A DNA stretch of 64,000 nt from Terebella lapidaria (GCA_949152475.1 OX424557.1:27899462-27963461), one strand, 5' to 3'. Positions 22,567 to 37,600 are shown, counted from the stretch's first letter. Notes: generated by a model not told the origin, from the letters alone. A program made the numbers and translations.

Positions 22567-23860
22567 TCATATTACATTGAACAGAAAGCATGAAAACAGT
22601 TTTGCGTTGTTAGTGATTGAATGTCATGTCCTGGCTTCAGTGTATGAATTCATGTCTGAAATGGGTACTTCATGATGAAGAAACATTATGTCCCAGTGCA
22701 CAGACATCCTAAACATTATAGGTATGACAGAGGACACAGATATTTGAGTACGTGTAGTCAGTTTAGAAGATTCACAGAGTGAGTGTGCTTGACTGTACCG
22801 TTGTGTATCCCATTGGATGTAAGCAAGTATTAGATGATAACATCATATCAAACATGTATTGTTCATACACTGATTTGGTCACTGATATAATGTTGTTTTC
22901 GTCAATGACCAGTCAGTATTCTTTGGTGCTTTATTGTATGGTTAGCTTCTGTATCCAGATTAATATTTTGAAGATTGCATGATATATCATTACATCGAAC
23001 TATATCATACTACATAATCTGAACCTACAGCACGTGGAAATGTTGCATGAATTCCCAGTGGTGCTTTTAGTTGTGGTTGTAGGCATTCCAACATTTTCCA
23101 GTAATCTGTGAGAAATATATATATATGTCAGTGACTCACAGAAGGTTAATTTCTATGTTTACAGTCGATGAATTCGAAGGTTTCTAGAAAATAGTCGTGA
23201 AAAAATTATCAACTCCCTTCGCTGTCCTGGTATCTTCAAACTGAATAATTAAACAGACAAATAGTCAATGGTGTGTTCGAATCACAGGGCATGTCATTGT
23301 CCTAAAACTGTGGCCATGAAATAATTGATCTTTATGTCTACATTATTGAGGTATTGACCTGAAGTATTCACCAGTTGACTGTGTGGGAGGTGCTAATGTA
23401 AATCAGATGTTAATGTAAGTGAACGACCATTATCACCTACCTACCAACAGGCTTGAACAATGACGGGCTTCAGTGTTGGCAGTAAATTGACTCCCATCAC
23501 ACTCAAGTCTGGAGATGGTCAAGGTTTTCCACTGTATATCAAGTGTATAGTGTAGGACTGTAGGTACTGACTGACTGCCCAGAATGTCTGATATTTCCAA
23601 TACTTTTTTCGGTTTGGATATCCATGAAAACATTATTTGCTGAAGCACATCTATTATTGTTACAACTTATATGTCCATTAGATTGAATACATTGTCGTTT
23701 GTGTTGTCACATGTAAATATCCTAGTAATATTAAAGTTTCACGCGAGTACAGGAGTGTTTCATAGATATATTGTATGTGTGTCTGCCTGTCACTTCATCT
23801 GTTCTGTGATGAATAATTATGATTTGTTATGTCATGCAATAAAATATCGAAAAAATCATG
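22567..23860 (+). other. RALBP1: probable RALBP1 3' UTR
   Basis: AT-rich sequence after the stop with no further exon. The extent is inferred from the AATAAA hexamer at 23838-23843. Confidence 0.4.
23838..23843 (+). terminator. candidate polyadenylation signal AATAAA
   Basis: First AATAAA after the RALBP1 stop that sits in AT-rich sequence with GT-rich DNA downstream. A second AATAAA at 24028-24033 is an alternative. Confidence 0.35.
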
Positions 23861-25494
23861 TGTTCTGTGGGTTTTGAAGTTGGCTTTTCGTCAAGTTAAC
23901 ACATGGTATTTCCATGTAAGTTATAGTCACAAATCGGATTCACCAATCACAGTTGGCCGCTTGCCGCTAATGATTTCTGTTGTTTGTTTTGGGAGTCAAA
24001 TATGCACAGCATAAAACTACATGCGTCAATAAACTATTAATTTCAGCAAGTAAGCGGCCCATTTGTGTTGGGAGTAACTCGCCAAACATTGGGCGACCAG
24101 GAAATGGATCCACGCTCTCTAGGCGTGTCTATTATTGATGGTGTGATGAAGTGTCCTAAATAAATATCTAAGCGAGAAATCAGGAAATTTGAATGAACTG
24201 TGATTGGATAATAGTCCAGGTATCGATTGAGCTCTATAATGATTTTCATTCAAATGAATGAATCTGATTGTTTGTTTGCATGCTATTCTCAAATCTGTAT
24301 TTATTCTCATTTTGCTGTTCTGTGGAACAAAAAAAAAAGATTTTTTTACAGCTCGAGTTGTCAAGGCAAATATGTTTTTTTTTATGAAGGGAACAAATTT
24401 AACTTAGTTGCTATAGATCCTTGGTCAGTGTTATATTTATGTGATGTTATCCCGTTATATTACCGTATACATAGTAGTTGTCTAGTTGTCTGTAGTCTTT
24501 CATCAGTTCATTGATATATATCGCTCCTGTTTCAATGAGTGGAAACATGAGGTTGCCGAATAAACACTGCACAGAATGGGATTGTTGGTCGGTTTGGTAG
24601 TACAGTGTGGTTATGATTGCTCGATGCTAAGAGATTCCGGCCGACCGATCCTTTCACCTGCTCTTGAATGGGATCGATGTGCTATTGTGGCTCATCAGTC
24701 GCAGAATAATTAATGTGCCACAAAGTTTAAAGTCCTCGTATTGAGGGCCGATGTTTGGAGACAATGTCCCCTACGGGTGGCGGAAAAATGAGTGCGCGAG
24801 TTTTGTTTGGCCACGGCGCCGCTGTGGTAATTAGACCCGGACGCCGGACTGATTGGGCCATTGGTGCTCTCCATGAAGCGATTCCATGAGGGGTCTGGTT
24901 GCGTTGGTGACACTTCCGCGTAGTCCACCACACATCTTATAAACAGACACACGTGCTCAATCCCCGGGACAGAGCGTGGCCAACTCACTCCAGGAATTAC
25001 CACTCGTGCGCCCGGAGGAAGACCCGACTAGTGGATTAAGTGGCAGTTGCCGTCAAACAGAGGTCAACCGAGGCAGATAATGACCTATGTCATCTACCTA
25101 TAGAATGAACTGGCGTCGAAATGGTATCTAGACCTCGTGTGAATGAATAAGCGGAAACCGGTGCGTTTCATCTGCTTGCCATTTGTATAAATAATATATT
25201 GGGGATGAGAATGTCATCGACGAACCAGCGATCAGAACCTTGAAAGAGTCGTCACAATAACATCCCTAAAAATAGGTGTAACAATCACTTGCTGACATTC
25301 GACGACTTTCGGTGTCATTGTTAGCGAGGTGTGGAATATCCAAACGTTTGACAAGATATTGATATCAACGGATGATCTGACCTGATCATGGGAGTCGCTG
25401 TTCGATCAGGCAGGACGTTCTGGTTGACAGCAGCGAGGTTCCGGTCAGTCGTGGACAGTGGGAGCGGCGCGGACACCACACTGGACAGGAGACC
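23861..25494. other. intergenic region and receptor 5' flank
   Basis: Between the two + strand genes. I see no exon. The last few hundred bases probably hold the promoter and 5' UTR of the glutamate receptor gene. Confidence 0.45.
25186..25193 (+). promoter_or_regulatory. possible TATA box upstream of the receptor
   Basis: TATAAATA, about 300 bases before the receptor start codon, in a region that is otherwise not very AT-rich. Position and match are the only evidence. Confidence 0.2.
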
Positions 25495-25612
25495 ATGACT
25501 GGTGACGGGGACAGCCCGGATCGTGCTCCGGGAGGCTGGACCTGGATCCTGCTCCTGACGGCCACGCTACTCGGGATCTCCCAGCGCACATCGGCCGACA
25601 ACTTCAGAATAG
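25495..25612 (+). CDS. receptor coding exon 1 (signal peptide)
   Basis: Starts MTGDGDSPDRAPGG, then a hydrophobic WTWILLLTATLLGI core and a likely cleavage near ISQRTSA-DNFRI. FRIG begins the amino-terminal domain as in kainate receptors (IRIGGIF). Donor GTTAGA. Confidence 0.9.
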
Positions 25613-28600
25613 GTTAGAATTTAAATTCCTTTGGTCTCTTTTTCGTTACACACACTATCAAATCAGAGTAGATATGGTTGGAATATACGGAATTGAACAA
25701 TTCAATAACGTGCACATGTGTGCACTAGGCTACACAATATGAATATAAATTATGTGGCTCCTCTTAGCTAGCTAGCCTAAGCTAGGCTCGCAATGATTTA
25801 CAATGATGATGAATCTTCCACGAAGACATCAAGTTAGAATTGAAAAGTTATCTGAGAGTGAGCATTATGAGGATATTTTTTTTTACAGAAGTTATCATTT
25901 CAACCATACATGGGTTCCTTTGCTTTGGTAAATTAATGTATGCCGAGTAATTTATAATGATAATAACAGGCAAGAGTACAGACTGTCCTAATTCCGGAGC
26001 TGATATATTGCAAAACTACCCGCAGTCAATCATAACTAGAATGAAATGCATTAATACCGTAATCTCTACGCACACATTTACAAGACAGTACTACGTCAGT
26101 TATTTTCCCTCTTGTTTGGAAATCGATAATAATTGTATTACCAATGACGGCCAGATGTATTTGATTCCAACTGTGAGGATCAATTAGATCCATAAATGCG
26201 AACTGGTCATCATTTCTGGACTAATGCAAACAACGTTGTAACAATCCCCAATCAGCGATGTCAGTTGTCACGTTTGGCACTCCTCGGGGGCGAAACGCCT
26301 TGAATGGAGCTTAATTGGAAAAATATTATGAAAGGACCATTGCCAAGGTCAAGTCCAGCTGACAACGATCCCCTGCGGACGACAGCCCATACAGGCACAA
26401 TCAGAGAAATCAGAACAATTCCAACAGGATATAATATGATTGGAGGGAACGGGGAACGATTCAAAGTGTACTTGTATTTTCGAAGTTTCAAATGGAAAAG
26501 GGAACACTCAACATCAAAGAATTTGTCGATCGCCATTCAGCCGAAAAATATTGGTGTATTGTATTCACAAAAATGAAACTTCTATTTCATCAATCAAGCG
26601 AACCATTGAGCATGTTGACGTAGCAGACAAACCGTGCAATTCCACGTCTGAAAGGAAAACCAATTAGGCCTATTGCATGGAAAATCCATTTTAATCTTGC
26701 ATTGTGAAAGATGTTGTAACAATTTAGTCTGCACTGGATGTTAAAATCCATCTACACGCAATGGTATTGAAATCGTTTTTATTAGGCCTATACACGTACG
26801 TGTCACCTTTCCTTTACCCAGTTCATGTCAAAATATTAGCACGTGTTCATGCCGATACATGAGTATGTACATGTGGGAACACACAATCCAGTGTTTTCTG
26901 AACACCATAAATAATGTCAGTATCGCAATAGTAAGGGTCTACCGGTATATTGTCCATGGACCGATGCACAGAACGATAGCAAAAATATCAATTTGTTAGT
27001 GTTACTTCCATCAGATAATTGCTGAAAAACACGAACACACAATAAGGTAGCCTATAATATTATTGTGCAATGTTGGAAGTGATATCACTTTGTATATGAT
27101 CGTGTGGAAACTGCAAAATTATATTACATGTATTCAAAATGCTAGTGAAATGTTTCAAAATGAGGAGTTAATTGCAATGCGTATCAAGGGGTACAGTGTA
27201 CATATATCGGTGTTCATATTTTCAAGCACGTGGTCACCGGTGTACGTTGATTACAGGTGTGCTTGTGGGAAACGAAGGCGACCTGGAGGCAATAAGATTC
27301 GCTGTGGATTATGTTAACAGAATCGGAATTCTTGGACCGTCACATCAACTTTCTTTCTCGTTCAACTTCACGGATTCCATAGACGCATTTAGTAACATGC
27401 AGGCTGGTAAGGCCGAAAAAAAAATGAATTCCTCCTGAACTGAAAAAAAAAACACACACATTAATCCACCATACAGTAGCAAATTGTCGAAACTCTATGC
27501 CCTTTTCTTGCAGCATGTGGAATGTTGGAGGAGGAGATTATGACTTTCATTGGCCCCATGACAAGCAGTGCCACCAAAGCCGTGTCCCCTATCGCCAGCT
27601 CCATGGGTATTCCGCTCGTGGCCCCGGTGTCCACGGACCCGCTCCTAGGTAAGACCTACTTCAGGCATGCACCTGTCCAGATTGATTAATCACTGGCTGC
27701 ATCGTGTATTGATTGATAGGTAGATTTATTGACTGCAATATTAGCCTGTGTGGGGGCGTTTGAATTGAGTAGCAATTGAAACAACATGGAGTCTGTCCGA
27801 TGAAAACATTTATAACGCGTGGTTATTGGATTGCATCGTTTTTCATCAGTACCAATACCGTACCGTTCTTTTCTGCACATGCCTCTAGGTATTTTAGTCT
27901 CTAATCCCCATGATGGTCATTGTATGACGTGTCATTACAGACAACAACAGAAAACATTATTTTTGTTTCCAGCCAACGTTCCATGCAAAGTGACGAGATC
28001 ACGCAATGTAACATTTTGGTAGCTTTTAGGTGACAAAAGAAATGCTTTTAGCGTGTGTAGATTCAATATACAGTTATTGCAGAGGCACCGCACAATGACT
28101 TGCGTTCCCCTGGAACCACATAATTGCCAGGGATAAAATTCATTTTCGAGAATAAACACTGTGTTGTTTATTTTAACTCATACATGTACTTCGGGTCGTT
28201 AACAGCAAATCACCCACAAGTGATAAAAAAAACTTGACACATCCAATGCTGCATACATTGTACATGTAGGCTACAATCCAAGGCTGTGTCCCCATGCTCT
28301 ATTGTACCCTGTACATGTACATGTAGGCTGGGGAAACTAGGCTTCGACCGTGCGACACCGTTACTGAGGAAACTTTCAGGCAATTGCATACACAATATGA
28401 CCCAAGAAGCAATACCACTTGCCCATTTAGAGGTACATGTATATCTTCCATAGCGCCGTGCAGCCATTCACTGATTCACTGAAATCGTGCCATTTAATCT
28501 GTCACGCCTAGTGTAATCTTAAAGCAGCTGCCTTCGAAACCAGTTAACATTTTTTATTGAAAACTATATTTCATACTAATCATGCTAAATTAACTGAACG

Positions 28601-31600
28601 AATCATACTCACATCAAATGTAATGAAAATAACCAGTCCTCAGGGAAATTTTGCTCACTTGAACAGGCGGTTGTCGTGTAAATACAGGAACTGTATCCAT
28701 CACACGCAGATGTAAACAAAGCATGGAAGTGCGAGATAGACTGACAATTCCACGCACACCATGACATATCACTGATTTTTTTCTCACAACTACACTATAT
28801 ATGCACATACGAACTGGAAAATGTACTCAATGTGGATTTTCAAGTGCGATTTGAGCATTTGTTTACATTCGGGATTGATGGATACACTTCGTTTGTTTAT
28901 TTACAAAACCGGTACGAAATGGGCACTAAAACAGATGAAAAGACAACTCGGACGGACTGTAATCGTCAAAATCATTGAGCACACCTTTTGTTATATTGCA
29001 TTAGATGTGTTCAACAAAAAAAATGGTTTTGAAAAAAAATATTACATACATTCGAAGGCAGCAGCTTTAACAGGAATATGTAGCAAATTATGTACACATT
29101 ATAATGGTGGGCCATGTATCACAGGTTACTCCTTGTTCTACATTCAATGAAGATTAAAAATGTACCAAACGGATTTGATACCATTCATCAAGTATATGAG
29201 CAGTATTAGTGGAATAGTGTGCTTTATGTGCCCGTATGGTCAGGTCCCATTCAAGATTATGCAGCTGATGGGTCTAATGAAGCAGTGCATTAAAATCAAA
29301 TGTATTCACATTGGGGCTTACTGGCGCATGGGTAGATCTATATTTATGACTCAACACGGTCCATGTAGCGCACTGCATGTACTCCACTAATACTATAGTA
29401 CTCACTCATTGAATGAATGTCATTATATCCGTCTGACACATTTTAAAGCATCATCGAATTAAAAAAAGAGTATCCTGCGACACATGGGCTCACAACACAA
29501 TTCACGTGTACTAGTTATTGATCAATATGATAAGATCAACGAAAAGCTTGGCTAAGGAGCTAGGATGTTTGAGAAAAACATCATCACAAGAAAGAACTGA
29601 ACGATTCTGTAAAGCTAGGCAACTCTACGCTTACTTGGTTGTCATAGACTTCGAGTCGACTTGCTGGGAAGAAAGCAGACACAGAGGACTAGAGATCATT
29701 GAGTTCCCGGCTTGCCTCCTGAACACGGCGACCGGACGGATCGACTCGGAGTTCCGTTATGTAAAGTTATTGACTACCGTCCGCTCTTCGGGATCCTCGA
29801 GGATAGTCCTCTCTCATCTGAGTCCTTGCGGACGCGCATCCGCTATTCCGGATCCTTGCGGCAGGGCCGCTCACCGGAGGTCGCGGCGGACACGGTAACT
29901 ACTTCAGCATTAACGGTAACCAGGTAACAGCCCACCCGACACTCCCAGGCCTACGGACACCGTTCAGAAACTGGTTCATCACCACGGTGTTAACTGGCGG
30001 GGCCTGGCGAGCCGCGGTCTGCCTCGGGGACGGAACCCCGTACAGCCCGACATGCTGGCCAGAGCCTCTGTCACACGTCCCGGGAAGGGAGAGAGCTGGC
30101 GATCCACAGGGCCGAAGGCCCCCGAGTCAGCAACTCGTCTCTCCCAGCCCGGGCCTCCCCATGGAAATCGTCCCCAGGGCTCTAGGAGCCCACTACTCGC
30201 AAACAGGGAACACAAAGCTCATGGCGAGCCTTGCGTGCGTCCTGTCTCTCGATCTTGGACAATCTCCTCGAACGAGTCGCTTCCAGTGTATATATAATAC
30301 ACCAGAAACTGTAGGGCGCACGCGAGGTTTAATCGATCCATTGTTATAGTTTACTGGAGCGTAAATTACAATACGTCGCCGTGGCAACGCACGCTCGAAC
30401 GGAGCATGTCAAAACAAGGCCAAGTACGAAAAGGCCACATAAATGGCATTTATGTTTACAATCACCTGCCGCGTGCTTAGGGCAAAATTGCCACATTACC
30501 CCCTTCTTACAATGTTGGTCCCCAACATGTTCCGCCTGCGCCCAAAACTGCAAAACACGACGAAGGCATCGCATGGCGGACCGAAGGAAGCAAGGTGAAC
30601 GGTACCCAGAAGTCACGGCGCAACACACTAGGACTTTAAGAGTCCCTTTTGGAAGAATGGGGAACTACCCCCGGACTTACGGAGTAAACTATAACGCGCT
30701 TTGCAATTTTGAATAAATCCTCATAAACAAGCTAAAATTTTGACCGAGGTGGTCCAAAACCGTGTGATGACCTTGGAAGGTCATCCGTTATAAAAGGACG
30801 GTGTGTCGAGTCTTTGGAATATCTTTAAGGTTAGACTTTAAATTTAGAAATTTTGTAAAACGACACACCGAGTGATCAAAAGTGATAGTACCTCTAAAAC
30901 GTTGCCGACCGCCCTGCCGGCCGGCTCCTCAGATCCGCAGAACGGGTCTGAGGCAGGGCGGAGCCGCGGGAGCGACTCCGGCACGCCGCCGCACACGTGC
31001 AGCGACGAGGCTAGTGCCCTAGCCTTCCTCCGTGGTCATCGGCTCCTCATCCGTGCCGCCTGTCTTGGGGTCTGGCGGCGGTGACGGGTCCCTACGCCGC
31101 GGAAGCAGCGGAGCCGGCATAGTGAAAGCTGGCTGCACGGGCGGATGAGGCAGGCCCGGTGGAGCTTGCATGGGCTTCTGTGGTGAGCCCTGCAATCCGG
31201 GTCCTGACGGAGCCATCACGACGGAGGCCGGTAGAGAGGTCGCGCCGAGATCGGCAATGGCGCGGAACATCTCCACCGTATCGCGGGTGCGCTGTGGACC
31301 AGCCGTCCGTTCTCCCCACACCTGGACTAGGTATGGGTAGATGGCCAGCTCCAAAGCGGCATCCGCGCGCCGGAGAGCCGCCTGGTTCAGGGCGGACGAC
31401 GCGGGGTCATCGACGCCCTGGAGTAGGCGAGTCCGAGCGGCCTCGGCTTCGTCAAGACGACGCCGTAGCTGCTCATTCTCAGCCTCCAGGTGCTCCATCC
31501 GTGCGGCCACCTCTGGGGCGGGGGCGGACGCCCCGGACTGCTCGGCAAGAGCGGCGGTCCGACCCTGGTCGAACGCGCGCCGCTCAATGACGGCCGACAA

Positions 31601-34600
31601 AGTCCGGTAGCTCTCTAGGCTCCGCCGGGTGCCTTCCATGAGGCCCTGGTCGTATGCGAGATCGCATGCGACACGAGAGGCCTCGGGGCGGCACCGGCTG
31701 AACCGATCCAGAGAGCTGTCCATCTCCGCCACAAGGTACTCCGCCGCTCGGGTGAGTCGACCACGCTGGGGGTGATCCCAGGGGTGCTCCTCCCGAGCGC
31801 GGACCAACGCGGCTACACCTGCGGACCCCAAGTCACGAATGGCTCGGGGCACCGGCAGGTTCACCAACGCCGGGTCACCGGGGATCCGGTCCATACCATC
31901 GCGACGATGGCCGACCGCCTGGCCTACAGACTCGCGGAAAGTCTCGTGGACGCTGGCGGTCGTGGGACCGAGCCTCCGGCGTACGTCCGCCGTGGCGTCG
32001 AGGGGGTCCAAGTCCAGGGAGGCGGTGCTTTAAAGCAGCTGCTAATCTTAAAGCAGCTGCCTTCGAAACCAGTTAACATTTTTTATTGAAAACTATATTT
32101 CATACTAATCATGCTAAATTAACTGAACGAATCATACTCACATCAAATGTAATGAAAATAACCAGTCCTCAGGGAAATTTTGCTCACTTGAACAGGCGGT
32201 TGTCGTGTAAATACAGGAACTGTATCCATCACACGCAGATGTAAACAAAGCATGGAAGTGCGAGATAGACTGACAATTCCACGCACACCATGACATATCA
32301 CTGATTTTTTTCTCACAACTACACTATATATGCACATACGAACTGGAAAATGTACTCAATGTGGATTTTCAAGTGCGATTTGAGCATTTGTTTACATTCG
32401 GGATTGATGGATACACTTCGTTTGTTTATTTACAAAACCGGTACGAAATGGGCACTAAAACAGATGAAAAGACAACTCGGACGGACTGTAATCGTCAAAA
32501 TCATTGAGCACACCTTTTGTTATATTGCATTAGATGTGTTCAACAAAAAAAATGGTTTTGAAAAAAAATATTACATACATTCGAAGGCAGCAGCTTTAAC
32601 AGGAATATGTAGCAAATTATGTACACATTATAATGGTGGGCCATGTATCACAGGTTACTCCTTGTTCTACATTCAATGAAGATTAAAAATGTACCAAACG
32701 GATTTGATACCATTCATCAAGTATATGAGCAGTATTAGTGGAATAGTGTGCTTTATGTGCCCGTATGGTCAGGTCCCATTCAAGATTATGCAGCTGATGG
32801 GTCTAATGAAGCAGTGCATTAAAATCAAATGTATTCACATTGGGGCTTACTGGCGCATGGGTAGATCTATATTTATGACTCAACACGGTCCATGTAGCGC
32901 ACTGCATGTACTCCACTAATACTATAGTACTCACTCATTGAATGAATGTCATTATATCCGTCTGACACATTTTAAAGCATCATCGAATTAAAAAAAGAGT
33001 ATCCTGCGACACATGGGCTCACAACACAATTCACGTGTACTAGTTATTGATCAATATGATAAGATCAACGAAAAGCTTGGCTAAGGAGCTAGGATGTTTG
33101 AGAAAAACATCATCACAAGAAAGAACTGAACGATTCTGTAAAGCTAGGCAACTCTACGCTTACTTGGTTGTCATAGACTTCGAGTCGACTTGCTGGGAAG
33201 AAAGCAGACACAGAGGACTAGAGATCATTGAGTTCCCGGCTTGCCTCCTGAACACGGCGACCGGACGGATCGACTCGGAGTTCCGTTATGTAAAGTTATT
33301 GACTACCGTCCGCTCTTCGGGATCCTCGAGGATAGTCCTCTCTCATCTGAGTCCTTGCGGACGCGCATCCGCTATTCCGGATCCTTGCGGCAGGGCCGCT
33401 CACCGGAGGTCGCGGCGGACACGGTAACTACTTCAGCATTAACGGTAACCAGGTAACAGCCCACCCGACACTCCCAGGCCTACGGACACCGTTCAGAAAC
33501 TGGTTCATCACCACGGTGTTAACTGGCGGGGCCTGGCGAGCCGCGGTCTGCCTCGGGGACGGAACCCCGTACAGCCCGACATGCTGGCCAGAGCCTCTGT
33601 CACACGTCCCGGGAAGGGAGAGAGCTGGCGATCCACAGGGCCGAAGGCCCCCGAGTCAGCAACTCGTCTCTCCCAGCCCGGGCCTCCCCATGGAAATCGT
33701 CCCCAGGGCTCTAGGAGCCCACTACTCGCAAACAGGGAACACAAAGCTCATGGCGAGCCTTGCGTGCGTCCTGTCTCTCGATCTTGGACAATCTCCTCGA
33801 ACGAGTCGCTTCCAGTGTATATATAATACACCAGAAACTGTAGGGCGCACGCGAGGTTTAATCGATCCATTGTTATAGTTTACTGGAGCGTAAATTACAA
33901 TACGTCGCCGTGGCAACGCACGCTCGAACGGAGCATGTCAAAACAAGGCCAAGTACGAAAAGGCCACATAAATGGCATTTATGTTTACAATCACCTGCCG
34001 CGTGCTTAGGGCAAAATTGCCACATTACCCCCTTCTTACAATGTTGGTCCCCAACATGTTCCGCCTGCGCCCAAAACTGCAAAACACGACGAAGGCATCG
34101 CATGGCGGACCGAAGGAAGCAAGGTGAACGGTACCCAGAAGTCACGGCGCAACACACTAGGACTTTAAGAGTCCCTTTTGGAAGAATGGGGAACTACCCC
34201 CGGACTTACGGAGTAAACTATAACGCGCTTTGCAATTTTGAATAAATCCTCATAAACAAGCTAAAATTTTGACCGAGGTGGTCCAAAACCGTGTGATGAC
34301 CTTGGAAGGTCATCCGTTATAAAAGGACGGTGTGTCGAGTCTTTGGAATATCTTTAAGGTTAGACTTTAAATTTAGAAATTTTGTAAAACGACACACCGA
34401 GTGATCAAAAGTGATAGTACCTCTAAAACGTTGCCGACCGCCCTGCCGGCCGGCTCCTCAGATCCGCAGAACGGGTCTGAGGCAGGGCGGAGCCGCGGGA
34501 GCGACTCCGGCACGCCGCCGCACACGTGCAGCGACGAGGCTAGTGCCCTAGCCTTCCTCCGTGGTCATCGGCTCCTCATCCGTGCCGCCTGTCTTGGGGT

Positions 34601-37600
34601 CTGGCGGCGGTGACGGGTCCCTACGCCGCGGAAGCAGCGGAGCCGGCATAGTGAAAGCTGGCTGCACGGGCGGATGAGGCAGGCCCGGTGGAGCTTGCAT
34701 GGGCTTCTGTGGTGAGCCCTGCAATCCGGGTCCTGACGGAGCCATCACGACGGAGGCCGGTAGAGAGGTCGCGCCGAGATCGGCAATGGCGCGGAACATC
34801 TCCACCGTATCGCGGGTGCGCTGTGGACCAGCCGTCCGTTCTCCCCACACCTGGACTAGGTATGGGTAGATGGCCAGCTCCAAAGCGGCATCCGCGCGCC
34901 GGAGAGCCGCCTGGTTCAGGGCGGACGACGCGGGGTCATCGACGCCCTGGAGTAGGCGAGTCCGAGCGGCCTCGGCTTCGTCAAGACGACGCCGTAGCTG
35001 CTCATTCTCAGCCTCCAGGTGCTCCATCCGTGCGGCCACCTCTGGGGCGGGGGCGGACGCCCCGGACTGCTCGGCAAGAGCGGCGGTCCGACCCTGGTCG
35101 AACGCGCGCCGCTCAATGACGGCCGACAAAGTCCGGTAGCTCTCTAGGCTCCGCCGGGTGCCTTCCATGAGGCCCTGGTCGTATGCGAGATCGCATGCGA
35201 CACGAGAGGCCTCGGGGCGGCACCGGCTGAACCGATCCAGAGAGCTGTCCATCTCCGCCACAAGGTACTCCGCCGCTCGGGTGAGTCGACCACGCTGGGG
35301 GTGATCCCAGGGGTGCTCCTCCCGAGCGCGGACCAACGCGGCTACACCTGCGGACCCCAAGTCACGAATGGCTCGGGGCACCGGCAGGTTCACCAACGCC
35401 GGGTCACCGGGGATCCGGTCCATACCATCGCGACGATGGCCGACCGCCTGGCCTACAGACTCGCGGAAAGTCTCGTGGACGCTGGCGGTCGTGGGACCGA
35501 GCCTCCGGCGTACGTCCGCCGTGGCGTCGAGGGGGTCCAAGTCCAGGGAGGCGGTGCTTTGCCACCCTGCGGACGTCCCCTCAACTACCAACGAGGACGC
35601 GGACGCCGACCTCGAGAGAGGTACCGCACGTCCGCTACTGCTCGCAACCGAGGGAGTCACGCGTGGAGTCCTTGGCGGGACCACCGACGCGGTACTCGAG
35701 GAGGCGGAGGTGTCTGCCACCACCCGTCCCTCAGACGGACCCGCGGGTACCGTCACCTCGAGCAAGCCCGGGTAGTCCTCCTGAGTCAGCGCACCCGGAG
35801 ACTGCAGGCGCGTCGTCCCGGCCGGAGCCTTTCCGGCGGACGAGCTCTTCCCCTGAGTCTTCGGCTGGGGGCGCGGCTTAGGAGTAGCCACTCGTGTCTT
35901 GGCCGCGATCTGCGGCATCTCCGACACGATCATGGTCACCCGGTGCCGTTCTTCACCGGCCTGGATCACCGGCGGTTCACGGACAGCCTCTGCTGCTGTC
36001 CGGGCGGCTTCCGCCGCCTGGAACTCCGCCGGGGTCTGGCCCATTGTCGCCGTCAGGCGAGCGGTGTAGCTCGAGCCCGCGGACACAACGCCAGACTCCT
36101 TCCAGGCATCGTCCATGATGCGCTGTGCAAAGCGCCATGGACCCCAGTGAAAGAATCGGTGATTCGCCGTCCCTGACGTAGTCATGAACGACGCCACCCT
36201 CGGTGGTATGTATCCATAATTGAATACAGGCCCCACTTCATTTCCGACGATATGAAGTCCCTCACCGCGGTGTGCACCCGAGCGGTGATCATTCAGGGCC
36301 TCTAAACTGGCGAAATATCGTTGCTGAGGGGTGCCGGAGTAGCACCTCTTGCAAACGAACATTTGCATCCAGGGGTAGTGGTACCCCGCAATATGTCGAC
36401 TCAAGTGGTCGTAGGTAGGATACCTACGATCCCGATTGAGCGCACGGTGCGGGTCCTCATACCCGTCCAGGGATTCCGGACAGAGTTGGCATATTACACC
36501 CTCCCCTGTCTCGGGCGGCAACCCGACACGCTCCTCGTCCGTGAGTGGACGAGGCCGTGTGAAAGGCGTGTCGGCCGCCGCGCCGGCCGCCGCTGTGCGG
36601 CGTCCCTGCGGATCCCTGCCATAGCGCGGGAGGAAATGTGTCCCTGACGGACTCCAGGGAGTTCTGGGCCCATTTCGGCCCGCAGCCTCTGGATAGAGGG
36701 CTGCTCCGAGGACGACCGTTTCTTCTTTTTGGCCGCCCCCGAACGATTCTCCGACCTGGTTTGTCGGGGCACACTCTTCCCGCGCGGGGGCGCGGCCCTC
36801 TGTTGTTGTGCAACGAAGGACCGCCGTCCCGCTTCCAGTGCGGCGTCAGACAGGTGGACCCCGTCTTGCTCCGCGCGCTTCCGGAGGAGTTCTAAACGAA
36901 GATCTCCCTCCTTCGGCACGGGACGCCCTCTGTCCACTGGACTCGACCCCACCTCCGCAGCTCCAGTAGGTTTCTTGGTACCGGAGGAAGAAGAAGAGGA
37001 GGTTCCTTTCGGTGCCTGGATAGGCACCCGCTTACAGGAACCTCCCGCGCCTGGGCCGGATCCCGCGGAGGCGCCACCTGCACCAGATCCCGAGGGATTA
37101 GGCGTCTTGGTGACTCCGGGTTTGGCGGAGGACCCTTTCTGGCCGCCCGGCTTAGGCGCCAGTGGCTGAGGTCCTCCGGACTTCGATCCTGCTTGAGGCG
37201 AGGGGCCGCCGGACTTCTTTTTCCGGTGCGGCCGCTTCTTCTTCTTCTTCGGAGGCGAGGAGGCCGGGTCCGGGTCGGATCCGGCCTCAGATTGCCCGCG
37301 GTCAGCGGCTTCCAGCTCTTGCTGGGCTCTCCACTGCTTCTGGGCAATCTCCCGGGCTCGACGGCGAGTACGCCTAGAGACGGGCGATGTAAACCCGTCA
37401 TCTCGGTTCTCGGTCTCCTTCGAGCCAGACTCCTGTCCATGAGGCGGCGCTTGGGATGCGGCTTCCTCAGCCGCGTCAACCTGCTCCGCCCAAGTCCCAG
37501 GGGCCTTCTGGTCGTGCGGACCAGACTCCGCAGGTGCGGACACCGAGGAGTTCTCGGCAGAACCGGTGTCCGGACGGCTACGGCCATCCGGACGGGTTTC

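Larger units (their letters stand above)
28514..32031. repeat. tandem duplication, copy 1 (partial locus)
   Basis: The stretch 28514-32031 is repeated at 32043-35560, offset 3529 bases. I noticed no difference between the copies. It contains the ERI2 5' half, one LTR and part of the element's last reading frame. Confidence 0.93.
32043..35560. repeat. tandem duplication, copy 2
   Basis: Second copy of the 3.5 kb unit. Beyond 35560 the retrotransposon continues uninterrupted, so this is the parental copy. Confidence 0.93.

Noticed and set aside
28821-29150. 109-residue + strand frame upstream of ERI2 (also at 32350-32679)
   Set aside because: No family resemblance, no splice context; two copies exist only because of the tandem duplication.
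29987-30349. Frames inside the LTRs (also near 33516 and 46756)
   Set aside because: Noncoding LTR sequence; the same frames recur in all three LTR copies without any known product.
31019-32011. 330-residue minus-strand frame as a separate gene
   Set aside because: It is the duplicated end of the retroelement's last reading frame.
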